64,000 nt of DNA from Aquimonas sp964586455 (lineage in GTDB: Bacteria > Pseudomonadota > Gammaproteobacteria > Xanthomonadales > Xanthomonadaceae). The notes under the pieces were generated by a model. That model was not told the DNA's origin. It saw nothing but the letters and a program-made list of their open reading frames with translations, and did no database searches. Location of the stretch: contig CAZPHV010000023.1 of assembly GCA_964586455.1 (NCBI GenBank), positions 8,392 through 72,391 on the forward strand. Reading direction: 5' to 3'. Within the stretch, counting starts at the first letter, position 1. Each line of letters starts with the position of its first letter. Shown piece by piece: positions 34,299 to 43,264 of the stretch. The position numbers and the translations under genes are program-made.

Positions 34299-37200
34299 AT
34301 GCCCCTGCACGCGCTGGATCGCTTCATCCTTCGGGCCTGCGTGGCCTACGTGCTGTTTGGAGCGGTCTGGATCGTGGGTTCGGATGCAGTCCTGGCAGGG
34401 CTGCTCGATGTCGAAGCGATTGCCCGGCTGTCGATGGCCAAAGGACTGCTGTTCGTTGTGCTGTCAGGCTGCGGCTTCGCGCTGGGCATGCGCCACGTGC
34501 AGTCACTGCTGGATTCAGCGCCGGAAACGATGCACGGATTCAACTGGCGGCGCTGGCAGCGCTGGCCGGGCTATCTGCTCGCTTTGGCGCTTACCAGTGC
34601 GGTCGGGGTGCTTCGGGCTGCGCTGCTTGATTCGGTTGGGGCAGATAACGAACTCGTGCTGGCCTTTGTCCCGGCGATCTTCGTTTCTGCTTTGCTTGGC
34701 GGCTGGGGGCCGGGCCTGCTGAGCACTGCGCTGGCGGTCTTGATTACGGCGCAGTCCATGTACTGGCAGTCCTCGGGTCCACAGGAAGTCGGCATTGTCG
34801 ATCACCTGAGGCTGTTGCTGCTGGCCATCAGCGGTGCCGCCGGCAGCCTCATCAGCGGGAGCCTGCACCGTGCCCGCGAATCCGCCGTGCAAGTAGCGCT
34901 GACCCATGCCTCGACCTTGGCTGCTATTGGCGATGGTGTGGTCGTGCTGGATGCCGAAGGCCGCGTTCGATCAATGAATCGAGCCGCGATCGAGATTACT
35001 GGCCGCGAACTGGCTGACGCGCGCGGCCACAGTCTGGCGACTCTGCTTGGCGAAGAGCTCGCCGAGCAGCGCGAGCCCAACGGACACAATGACGCGCTCG
35101 TTGATGCCGAGCTGAGGCAGCTGTCGCGGCCCGGTGGCGCAACGATGGTTCTGCGCCTAAGCGAATTTCCTCTGGTCGAACGTGGGCAGCAGCTCGGTCG
35201 CGTCGTGGTGCTCCGAGACGAAACCCGGCGAGACGCTTTGGAGCGCGAAGCGCGGCGGGTGCGGGGCCTGCTGAGCTCTGTCATTGAAGGCTCGTCCGAC
35301 GCGATTTTCGTGAAGGCCCCGGATGGCCGCTATCTGATGTGCAATGGCCCGGGCGCGCAGATGGTGGGCTTTACCGTCGAGGGTCTGCTCGGGCGCACCG
35401 ACGTGGATGTGTTTCCTGCAGAGCAGGCACGCATGCTGCGGGAGATCGATGTGGCAATTCTCGCCTCAGGCGAGACCCGCACCGGCGAAGAGCAGCTCAG
35501 CCTGCCGGGCCGCCCCGATGCGATCTTTCTTGCGACCAAGGGGCCGATACGCGACGAGCGCGGTGACCTGGTCGGCGTGTTCGGCATCTCACGCGACATC
35601 ACCGAGCGCAGCCTTCAGCAACGCATGCTGGCGCAGAGCCGCGCCCAGCTGCAGACCTTCATCGACCAGGCGCCGATCAGCGTGGCGATGTTCGACCGCG
35701 ACATGTGCTACCTGGTCGCGAGCCGGCGCTGGCGCGCGAGTTTCGCGACGCCGGATACGAGCCTGATCGGCGTCTCGCTCTACGCGCAGCAGCCGGATCT
35801 GCCCGCGCCCTGGCGTGAACTGCACGCGCGCGGGCTCGCCGGCGAGCACCTGCACAGCGATCTCGACCAGTGGGAGCGCAGCGACGGACAGCGGCAGTGG
35901 CTCCGCTGGGCGATCCAGCCCTGGCAGGACGAGCGCGGCGAAGTCGGCGGCATCATCATCGTCGCAGACGACGTGAGCACGCAGGTGCGCCTGCTGGAAC
36001 AGCAGCGCATCTCAGCGGTGGCGCTGGAAGCCGCCGACGCCATCGTCATCACCGATGCGCGTTCGATCGTTCAGCAGGTCAATCGCGCCTACTGCGAAAT
36101 CACGGGCTACACCGCCGAGGAAGCGATTGGCCGTAGGCAGGGTGATCTGGTGCGTTCCGGAAAGCAGGGCGCCGAGTTCTATCGGACGATGTGGTCCGAG
36201 CTGGCTGCCGTGGGAGTCTGGCGGGGCGAGCTGTGGAACCGTCGCAAGAGTGGCGAGCTCTATCCCGAGTTCCTGAGCATCACCGCAGTCAAGGATGAAC
36301 ACGGCGAGGTCAGCCACTACGTCGGCGTGATGCAGGACATCACCCAACGCAAGCTCGCCGAGGAAACCATCATCCGCCTCGCGTATTACGACGCGCTGAC
36401 CAACTTGCCGAATCGTCGCCTGCTGCTGGATCGGCTGCAGCAGTCCTTGAAGTCGAGCGAGCGCGAAGGCCTGTGTGGCGCGTTGCTGTTCATCGACCTC
36501 GATAACTTCAAGCAGCTCAACGACACGCGGGGCCACGACGCGGGGGACCGTCTGCTGGTTCTGGTGGCGCAGCGGCTGCAGGAGTGCGTTCGCGAGAGCG
36601 ACACCGTGTCCCGGCTGGGCGGAGACGAGTTCGTGGTGATGCTGGAGCATCTCGGGGCGGACCCCGAACGCTCCGCTGCCATGGTCGCGAAAGAGGCGCA
36701 GCGTATCGCTGACCGGCTGGCCATGCCTTACTCGATCCGTGGCGCCGACTATCGGTGCAGCGCAAGCATCGGCATCGCATTGTTCAGTGGCGAAAGCACC
36801 AGCACCGAGAGCCTGATGAAGCAGGCCGATCTTGCGTTGTACCAGGCCAAGGCGGACGGCAAGAATGTGGTGCGCTTCTTCGACCCTGCAATGCAGACCG
36901 TGGTGGAGTCGCGCTCGCGTCTTGAATCTGAGCTCAGGGATGCAGTGGCGCGCGGTCAGTTCACCCTGCACTACCAGCCGCAGTGGCATCGCGTGCAGGG
37001 CGTGGTGGGTGTCGAAGCCCTGATGCGCTGGCGCCGCGACGACGGGCAGCTGGTATCTCCTGCGGAGTTCATTCCGCTCGCCGAAGACACGGGCCTGATT
37101 GTGCCGATGGGTGCTGCCGCCTTCGTTCAGGCCTGTCAGCAACAGGTGGCCTGGCAGGACGATCTCGCCACGCGTGGGCTGAGTATCGCGGTGAACGTCA

Positions 37201-37694
37201 GCGCGCGTCAGTTCCGTTCCCCGGACTTCGTGTCCCAGATCAGGGCCGCGCTGGAGACCAGCGGCGCCGACCCGCAGCGGATCAAGCTTGAGCTGACCGA
37301 AAGCCTGCTGCTGGATCAGGTCGATACCGCCATCGCCCGCATGCACGAACTGCGGGCGCTGGGGCTGAGCTTTTCGCTGGACGACTTCGGCACCGGCTTC
37401 TCGTCGCTCTCGTATCTGAAGCGACTTCCTCTGGAACAACTCAAGATTGATCAGAGTTTCGTCGCCGATCTGCTGACCGATAGCAGCGCCGCCGCCATCG
37501 CGCGCGCCATCATCCACCTCGCGCACAGCCTTGGCCTTGCGGTGGTTGCGGAGGGCGTGGAGACCGAGGAGGTCTGGTGCCGGCTGCGTGAGGAGGGCTG
37601 CGACGTCGCCCAAGGCTATCTGTTCAGTCGCCCGCTGCCTGCGGAGGACATTCCGCGGCGCGTGCGCGAACTCGCAGAGCGCCTGTCTGGATGA
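34299..37694 (+). CDS. Membrane PAS-GGDEF-EAL cyclic-di-GMP enzyme
   Basis: 1,131 residues from the ATG at 34299 (CACGGAG upstream); the longer frame runs back through the tandem repeats. Two N-terminal TM helices (ACVAYVLFGAVWIVG, GLLFVVLSGCGFALG), a DUF4118-like four-helix membrane part (WPGYLLALALTSAVG to LSTALAVLITA), then about four PAS/PAC domains (near residues 200-690). A GGDEF domain with an intact RLGGDEFVVML motif follows, then an EAL domain with VEALMRW, ELTESLLL and DDFGTGFSSLSYLKRLP. Both catalytic motifs look active, so it may make and break c-di-GMP under redox or ligand control. Confidence 0.9.
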   Translation: MPLHALDRFILRACVAYVLFGAVWIVGSDAVLAGLLDVEAIARLSMAKGLLFVVLSGCGFALGMRHVQSLLDSAPETMHGFNWRRWQRWPGYLLALALTSAVGVLRAALLDSVGADNELVLAFVPAIFVSALLGGWGPGLLSTALAVLITAQSMYWQSSGPQEVGIVDHLRLLLLAISGAAGSLISGSLHRARESAVQVALTHASTLAAIGDGVVVLDAEGRVRSMNRAAIEITGRELADARGHSLATLLGEELAEQREPNGHNDALVDAELRQLSRPGGATMVLRLSEFPLVERGQQLGRVVVLRDETRRDALEREARRVRGLLSSVIEGSSDAIFVKAPDGRYLMCNGPGAQMVGFTVEGLLGRTDVDVFPAEQARMLREIDVAILASGETRTGEEQLSLPGRPDAIFLATKGPIRDERGDLVGVFGISRDITERSLQQRMLAQSRAQLQTFIDQAPISVAMFDRDMCYLVASRRWRASFATPDTSLIGVSLYAQQPDLPAPWRELHARGLAGEHLHSDLDQWERSDGQRQWLRWAIQPWQDERGEVGGIIIVADDVSTQVRLLEQQRISAVALEAADAIVITDARSIVQQVNRAYCEITGYTAEEAIGRRQGDLVRSGKQGAEFYRTMWSELAAVGVWRGELWNRRKSGELYPEFLSITAVKDEHGEVSHYVGVMQDITQRKLAEETIIRLAYYDALTNLPNRRLLLDRLQQSLKSSEREGLCGALLFIDLDNFKQLNDTRGHDAGDRLLVLVAQRLQECVRESDTVSRLGGDEFVVMLEHLGADPERSAAMVAKEAQRIADRLAMPYSIRGADYRCSASIGIALFSGESTSTESLMKQADLALYQAKADGKNVVRFFDPAMQTVVESRSRLESELRDAVARGQFTLHYQPQWHRVQGVVGVEALMRWRRDDGQLVSPAEFIPLAEDTGLIVPMGAAAFVQACQQQVAWQDDLATRGLSIAVNVSARQFRSPDFVSQIRAALETSGADPQRIKLELTESLLLDQVDTAIARMHELRALGLSFSLDDFGTGFSSLSYLKRLPLEQLKIDQSFVADLLTDSSAAAIARAIIHLAHSLGLAVVAEGVETEEVWCRLREEGCDVAQGYLFSRPLPAEDIPRRVRELAERLSG

Positions 37695-37933
37695 GCGAAT
37701 GCGTCGAAGCCCTCGCCTCGTTTCGATCGACGCTGGAATAATGGGGGCATCTGCACAGCAGAGTGGAATGAGCGCTTTGGCGGCCGTCTCGCGTCACGCG
37801 CATTCGCGGGCTCGACAACTGCGACGCGCCCACACGCTATGCGCCTGGCACTGATGGCGGCATGCTGCACGAACTGACTTCGACGTGGACACGTCCGCGG
37901 CCATCACGTTCCGCAACATCCACCGGAACCTCC

Positions 37934-38761
37934 ATGCACCACGCGACCTTCGTCCTCTCCACTGGCCGCTGCGGTACACAATGGCTTGCCGCGACCCTGG
38001 CCGAGGCCTATCCGGACCGGATCACGGTCGCGCATGAGCCGCTGCATGCCCGCTACCACTCGCGCGAAGCGCTGCGTGGTGCCGGCGACGCGAGGCCACA
38101 GGCGCAACCGCCCGAGGTCGTGCTGCGCCACGCCGATGCCATCGAGGCCGGGCTTCTGACCCGGCCCTATATCGAGTGCGGACACCCCTGCTGGAGCACG
38201 ATCCCGTGGTTGGCCGAGCGGTTCCATGGTCGCGTCCGGATCGTCCATCTGCTGCGCCACCCCGTGCCGACCAGCTATTCCTGGCTGACCCACCAGGCCT
38301 ACCAGCCGCCGTTGCTGCCGCACCTCGCCGAAAAGGTTCTGCTGTCGCCCTTCGACGAGGGCGTGCGCTTCGGCGAGTACCGCGAACTTTGGCCCAAGCT
38401 CACGCCCCTCGAGAAATGCCTGTACTACTGGGCCGAGGTCAATGCGTTCGCGCTGGATCTGCAGTCACGGCTCGACCTGCCGTGGCTGCGTCTGCGCTTC
38501 GAGAACCTGTTCCAGGCGCAGGGCTTGGGACAGCTACTCGGCTTCCTCGACCTGCCGCCGAGTGATCGGATGCTTGGCCGACGTAAGGATCGGGTCGACG
38601 CCTATCAGTGGCAGGTCGCGGCACCTGCGGCAGGCCAGACACTGCACGAACACCCGCGCGTGATCGAACTCGCCGCGCAGTTCGGCTATGCACTGGACGC
38701 AGTCAACGAGGCTGCGCTGGCGCGCCGGTATTTGATTCCCGGCGACCCGCAGCTGGGCTGA
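37934..38761 (+). CDS. Sulfotransferase-family protein
   Basis: 275 residues from the ATG at 37934. The 5'-phosphosulfate-binding loop STGRCGTQWL (9-18) and the 3'-phosphate motif IVHLLRHPVPTSYSWL identify a PAPS-dependent sulfotransferase, transferring sulfate from PAPS to a small molecule or glycan. Acceptor unknown. Convergent with the PhyH dioxygenase gene 52 bases downstream; the two may serve one tailoring pathway, but only the position suggests this. Confidence 0.75.
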   Translation: MHHATFVLSTGRCGTQWLAATLAEAYPDRITVAHEPLHARYHSREALRGAGDARPQAQPPEVVLRHADAIEAGLLTRPYIECGHPCWSTIPWLAERFHGRVRIVHLLRHPVPTSYSWLTHQAYQPPLLPHLAEKVLLSPFDEGVRFGEYRELWPKLTPLEKCLYYWAEVNAFALDLQSRLDLPWLRLRFENLFQAQGLGQLLGFLDLPPSDRMLGRRKDRVDAYQWQVAAPAAGQTLHEHPRVIELAAQFGYALDAVNEAALARRYLIPGDPQLG

Positions 38762-38813
38762 TCCGCGCGAGCCACGGTGCGCCCGGAAGCTCGCACGCCT
38801 GACTCCGAGCGTG

Positions 38814-39476
38814 TTACTGGCCAGGTTCGAAGCGCTGGCTTGTGTCCATGCGCACTCCGCGCAGCTGCGCGGTCTTCAGGTGGCTGGCGCGGCGATGCTC
38901 GGCGAAATAGCCGATCAGGATCGAGCGCCGCCGTGCGCCGCTGTGGTTAAGGCTGCCGGCATGCAGAAGGTCGGCGTCGAACACCAGGATGTCACCTGCA
39001 GAGCCGCTCAGCTGCAGCGCGCGCGCCTCTTCGCTCGGGTCCGCGTGGGCCGGGTTTGGCCCGGGCCGATGGGTGCCCGGCACCAATCGCGTCGCGCCGT
39101 TGTCGGGCCCGAAGTCGTCGAAGAAGGCCAGTGCGCTCACGGTGTCGCCGGGCTGCTGGTCCGACAGGTCGCGGTGCAGGCCCTGGTGGCCGCCCTCGGG
39201 CAGCGGTTCGCGACCCTCGACCTGGGCGATGAAGAAAGCGCTGCCAATCAGCGCGCCCACGGTATCCAGCAGCAGCGGCAGCCGACACACCGCCTGCACG
39301 TGCGGGTCGAGGTCGAGCATGGAATGGCGCCAATCCGGGCCGCGCGGCACGGGCCACGCATGCGACGGCTTCACGCCGGTTTCGAACGCCTCGCGTAGCG
39401 GCTCGATCCAGTCGAGAGGAATCGCGCCACGCAGAAGCGCGTAGCCTTCCCGATGGAGCTGTGCGTGATCGATCAT
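38814..39476 (-). CDS. Phytanoyl-CoA dioxygenase (PhyH) family protein
   Basis: 220 residues, start MIDHAQLHREGYALLRGAIP typical of the family. Fe(II)/2-oxoglutarate ligands are visible: H101-x-D103 (GLHRDLS), H172 (LLHAGSLN) and the oxoglutarate Arg in SGARRRSI. Likely hydroxylates a small molecule or lipid in the cytoplasm. The family is too broad to name the substrate. Confidence 0.82.
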   Translation of the reverse strand: MIDHAQLHREGYALLRGAIPLDWIEPLREAFETGVKPSHAWPVPRGPDWRHSMLDLDPHVQAVCRLPLLLDTVGALIGSAFFIAQVEGREPLPEGGHQGLHRDLSDQQPGDTVSALAFFDDFGPDNGATRLVPGTHRPGPNPAHADPSEEARALQLSGSAGDILVFDADLLHAGSLNHSGARRRSILIGYFAEHRRASHLKTAQLRGVRMDTSQRFEPGQ

Positions 39477-39744
39477 GCGGATTCGACAGAGCGTAGTTGG
39501 GGTGGCAGCGACGCGCAGGAAGGACGGCAGCGCGTGTCTGTCTTGATTCGATCAAACGGTTCTTCGTAGTCGCAGGGTGGAAAAGCGCAGCGCATCTGGA
39601 AGCTCTGCAAGCCTGGCGCGAACTCGCAGTCCGCGCTGCAGGCTGACGGTTTCGGGGTCGTAGGCAACATCGAACGCCTTCGCTGCCGCTGGGCCTCGCA
39701 ATGGCATTCCACTTCGCGGGCTCGCGTGCTTATAGACGTTTGCT

Positions 39745-40188
39745 TCAGTCCTGCGGCGGCACCAGCCCTGCGAGACCGCTGGACTGGTACTCCGCCACGC
39801 ATTCGCCTGCGCCCATGCACATCAGCCGGGTGGCCCTCAAGGTGATCGCGCTGCAGGGCGCACCGGAAAGGGCGTAGTCCGGAAACTGACCGCTGCTGCC
39901 GGCCTCGGCACCGAAGGCCGCCGTGATTGTCGGGCTGCTGAGCTCGGCGCCGGGGGCGCTGGCTTCCAGCGTCAGCATCAGGGTGACGCGACGTTCCTGC
40001 TGATTGTTCGCCGAGATACGCAACATGCAGCTCTGCGACTCACGCGGCTCGCCGACCACCGAAATCTGCAGGTTGGCGCGGCTGCTCGACACGCTCGCCT
40101 GCGGCGCGCTGTCGGTGCCCGCACCGCCGCAGGCTGAAAGCAACACGCTCAGTGCGACGGAAACGGCCAGTCGGTACATGGCAATCAC
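39745..40188 (-). CDS. Small lipoprotein
   Basis: 147 residues. The signal LAVSVALSVLLSACGGAGTD has a clear lipobox. The mature part is beta-sandwich-like (LQISVVGEP, CMLRISANNQQERRVTLMLTL) with cysteines at ESQSC, APCSA, LMCMG and GECVA, suggesting two disulphides. Unrecognised. The 268 bases to the PhyH gene hold nothing clear. Confidence 0.6.
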   Translation of the reverse strand: MIAMYRLAVSVALSVLLSACGGAGTDSAPQASVSSSRANLQISVVGEPRESQSCMLRISANNQQERRVTLMLTLEASAPGAELSSPTITAAFGAEAGSSGQFPDYALSGAPCSAITLRATRLMCMGAGECVAEYQSSGLAGLVPPQD

Positions 40189-40570
40189 TCCGATGTCGGT
40201 TGGAAGGGAGTAGTGGACGATGGATTCTCAGAGTCAAGTGAGCGCACAAGGATTGGCAGCGCGCGAGGCTCGCCAGCGGCTGCATTGCTTGAGCGCGTGC
40301 ACACTTGAAGAGCCTAAACGGTAGCGGCCCGTCGGGCCAAGCGACTCGCGGCGCAAAGCAGGTGCATTCGGCGGCGTGGGTTCTGCAGGACCAATCGCGT
40401 CTGCGCCTGGTCACGGGCTTGGTTCCTGCTCACGACTCCAGCTCACGTATTGAGTGGCAAGTATTTGAGCGAAGCCGTTTCGCAATCTGCACAGGATCGG
40501 TACTGGCGCACTTGCGATGAGCCACGCCTACGCAGCGGCGCCGGTGAGCGCCGCTGCATCCCAGGCGGGA
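40189..40570. other. Intergenic region
   Basis: About 380 bases with no supported gene, between a lipoprotein gene and the BON-LysM gene (both minus). No obvious terminator for the latter's neighbours. Confidence 0.35.
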
Positions 40571-41089
40571 TCAGCTTTTTGGCGGAATCCGCAGCACCTG
40601 ACCGGGATAGATCTTGTCCGGATGGCTGAGCATCGGCCGGTTGGCTTCGAAGATGCGCGGGTACTCATTGGCCGAGCCGTACTCGCGCTTGGCGATCGCC
40701 GACAGGGTGTCGCCTGAAACGACGGTGTAGAAGCGCGCGCTGGGCTGATCGGCGGCGCCGAGTTCGATTTTCTGATCCTCCGCGCTGGCTTGCGGTGCGG
40801 CGCTGGGCGCCACGCCGTCAGCTGCCGCTTCCTCGACGACCCGCAGGCGGTCTTCCACGACCTCGACGCCCTTGATGTTGCCGGCAGCGATGATCGCCTT
40901 CTCCTTGTCTTCGAGCGTCTGCGCGCGACCGATCAGGGCCACCTTCTTCTCGTCCTGGAACGCGATCACGCTGAGCGCGCTGAGCTTCAATCCCAGGCTT
41001 AGGATGTGCTCGCGCACTGCGTTTTCGTCGATAAGACCGCTGCCGAAAAGTTTCTGGCCGGCCTCGGTGATGAATCTGAAAAGTCCCAT
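40571..41089 (-). CDS. kbp: BON-LysM protein (Kbp/YgaU-like potassium-binding protein)
   Basis: 172 residues from the ATG at 41089 (MGLFRFITEAGQKLFG); the longer frame has no ribosome site. BON domain about 25-85 (ALIGRAQTLEDKEKAIIAAGNIKGVEVVEDRL), an Ala/Glu-rich linker, and a C-terminal LysM domain (FYTVVSGDTLSAIAKREYG to GQVLRIPPKS). This matches the E. coli YgaU/Kbp layout (149 residues), a cytoplasmic K+-binding protein induced by osmotic stress. The linker is longer here. Confidence 0.85.
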   Translation of the reverse strand: MGLFRFITEAGQKLFGSGLIDENAVREHILSLGLKLSALSVIAFQDEKKVALIGRAQTLEDKEKAIIAAGNIKGVEVVEDRLRVVEEAAADGVAPSAAPQASAEDQKIELGAADQPSARFYTVVSGDTLSAIAKREYGSANEYPRIFEANRPMLSHPDKIYPGQVLRIPPKS

Positions 41090-41395
41090 GGGTCGTGTCC
41101 TTGCGGTGAGGGGCCCTGAGTGTTTCACCCGCGGCTGACTCAGTTGGCAAGAACCCGTTAAGACGTGCACGCCCACTTGGCCGCCCGAACTGTTCCTTGG
41201 TAGCGTGCAGCAGTTCGTGAATGCGCGCCTTTCGTGCAACCGAACGCCGAGTCAAGCCAGCACCGCGCAGCCTGCGTCCGAAACCACGGTCGCCAGCGAA
41301 AGGCATCAAGGCAGGATCGACGGTTGGACGCCACGCGACGTCAGGCGATCCGCGCGATGCGCTGCGTAGGGGCGCGCTGAATGCCGCGAGCCTGC

Positions 41396-41692
41396 TCAGC
41401 GAGCCCCCAGTCGTTCCCAAAAGCTGTTCGGAAGCGCATCGAATTCAGCTTTGCCCAACTTCTCGCGGTGGCGCCCGGGTGGCGGTTCGCTGCGATGCGG
41501 GCGACGGCAGCACACGCGAACCACGTAGCCGTCACCCGCGGTATCCTGCACCTCAGTGGTCAGTGCCTCGCCCTGCTTCAGGGCTTGATTGATGGCAGCA
41601 CCCAGCGCACGCAGCGCCTGAGGCGTGCCGACAAGGGTCGACATGTCGCGGGGGAAGTCCTGCGGGTAGACGTGCAGGATCGATTCGGGCAT
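41396..41692 (-). CDS. Small hypothetical protein, possibly Imm32-like
   Basis: 98 residues: MPESILHVYPQDFPRDMSTL, then VGTPQALRALGAAINQALKQG (a helix after a G-T-P turn), then a strand with TTEVQDTAGDGYVVRVCCRR. The GTP-x-ALRALxxAIxxAL pattern recalls the immunity-32 family, but the match is only by eye. No neighbour supports a toxin-immunity role. Confidence 0.45.
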   Translation of the reverse strand: MPESILHVYPQDFPRDMSTLVGTPQALRALGAAINQALKQGEALTTEVQDTAGDGYVVRVCCRRPHRSEPPPGRHREKLGKAEFDALPNSFWERLGAR

Positions 41693-41881
41693 CAGCGCTC
41701 TCCGGCGGCGACGCGGCCATGGCCGCCACGTGTATTCGCACCAGCATGCAAAGCGTGCGCCGTCGGAACGTCGATGCCGTTGGTGTGGCGTGGCGGTACG
41801 CGGCGAAATCCCCCGGCGGTGTGAAGTGAAACCCGAGATCGAACGCGCGAAGCGAGTCGATGGCGCGAAATGCAGCTCTGC

Positions 41882-42334
41882 TCAGGTGCGGGGGTCAGGC
41901 GCGAAGAACGGATGCTTGCGCAGGGCTGTCAGATAGACCGCTGCGCAGAGCATGAACGGAGCCTCGATCGCTCCGGCTTGGTCGAATGCAGACCAGTCCG
42001 ACATCCCGCCTTCCGGCCATGTCAGCACAAACAGAAGGCTCACAAAGGCTGCAAACAGCGCACCGATCTTCCGACTGCTGTCGTCGCCCCACCACAGCGA
42101 ACGCAGCACCCATCCGATCAGAACGCTGAAACCGAGGTGTGCGATCCACCACAGCTCGTCCCCCAACAGCAGCACCAGCGCGCAGGTCAGCGAGAAGAAC
42201 CCGTAGCCGCCGACAAGCCAGACCAGCCCCTTCGGACGCAGGGCAGCGCGTCGCCGTTCCTCTTCGCTCGACCGCGGCGGTCGGAGCTTCTCGATCGGCG
42301 GCGGCGTGGACGAGGGTGCATAGGGGTTGCTCAT
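41882..42334 (-). CDS. Small four-TM membrane protein
   Basis: 150 residues: a Pro-rich cytoplasmic N-terminus (MSNPYAPSSTPPPIEKLRPP), then hydrophobic segments LVWLVGGYGFFSLTCALVLLL, LWWIAHLGFSVLIGWVL, IGALFAAFVSLLFVLTW and APFMLCAAVYLTAL. Unrecognised; similar small proteins are widely scattered in Xanthomonadales (recollection, not checked). Confidence 0.55.
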   Translation of the reverse strand: MSNPYAPSSTPPPIEKLRPPRSSEEERRRAALRPKGLVWLVGGYGFFSLTCALVLLLGDELWWIAHLGFSVLIGWVLRSLWWGDDSSRKIGALFAAFVSLLFVLTWPEGGMSDWSAFDQAGAIEAPFMLCAAVYLTALRKHPFFAPDPRT

Positions 42335-42488
42335 CGACGCGGGCCTCGAGGGGCAGACACCCCTTGCTTGGCGAGCTCAGGCGCCGCGGGTCCGTTGCCT
42401 GTGCTCGGAAGCCCCGGCGCGCGATGGGCTTCAGGCGCCAGCGCAGCCCTCGCCGCGCGGGGGCGATCCAAGCGGAGCATAGACGCGC

Positions 42489-42812
42489 TCAGCCTGTGGT
42501 GCCGGTGCCGGTGCTGGTCGGCTTCGACTCGGAGCTGGCGGGTTTGGCCTCGGTCGCGGCGGGCTTGCTCTCGCCGCTGGCGGGTGCCGAGGCGCTGCCA
42601 TCGCCGGCCAGGTTGCGCTTCTTGTCGCCGTCCTTTTTGAAGTCGGTCTCATACCAGCCGCCGCCGGCAAGGCGAAAGCTGGGCGCGCTGATCTGCCGAC
42701 GCACCTGCTCGGCGCCGCAGGCAGGGCAAGTGGTGGGGTCGGCGTCAGACAGCTTCTGCAGGCGTTCGAAGCTGTGGCCGCAGTCGCCGCATTCAAATCC
42801 GTAGAGAGGCAT
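42489..42812 (-). CDS. FmdB-family zinc-ribbon protein
   Basis: 107 residues starting MPLYGFECGDCGHSFERLQK; the zinc ribbon is C8-x2-C11 and C29-x2-C32 (TTCPACGAEQ). After SAPSFRLAGGGWYETDFK, as in the family, comes a ~50-residue low-complexity tail of Ala, Ser, Lys, Pro and Thr. Probably a small regulatory or RNA/DNA-binding protein; in other proteobacteria it often precedes aspS. That gene is not here. Confidence 0.85.
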   Translation of the reverse strand: MPLYGFECGDCGHSFERLQKLSDADPTTCPACGAEQVRRQISAPSFRLAGGGWYETDFKKDGDKKRNLAGDGSASAPASGESKPAATEAKPASSESKPTSTGTGTTG

Positions 42813-43264
42813 GGAGTGCTCCGGAGGCGATCAAGAAGATGGCCGCCAGTTTGGGGCATCCGTGGCGAAATCAAGCCTCGGGGCGGACATGGGGATCCAG
42901 GCGGGATGAACTTCACCCGCCACGCAGGCTTCCGATCCGGTCCGGGGACCCCCGTATGCCTGTGCCTGCGCCCCGAAAAACATTCGGTGTGAAGGTGGCA
43001 GTCCTGCCGGCAGCAGGCGATGGCGTTCGAAGCGACGCGCGACTCCGGAAGCGTGGTCGGTCGTGTTGCGCAAGTGCGTCGCGAAGTCGCGAGCAAACCT
43101 GCAGGGCCCGTTGAGGGGGCTCGGGACTGTGCCGGTCGCGGCGCAAGGCTTGCAGGGGGCGTTCGCAGATCACCGTTGACGTTGGATCGTGCCACCATGC
43201 CGCTGCCGTCCGTTGGCATGCCATCGCTTTATTGCCACGCTCAGAAGCCTCAGGGGGGGACTTG
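42813..43264. other. Intergenic region between divergent genes
   Basis: 450 bases between fmdB (minus) and the TPR-GGDEF gene (plus). It must carry both promoters, but no strong -35/-10 pair or repeat stands out. Confidence 0.35.
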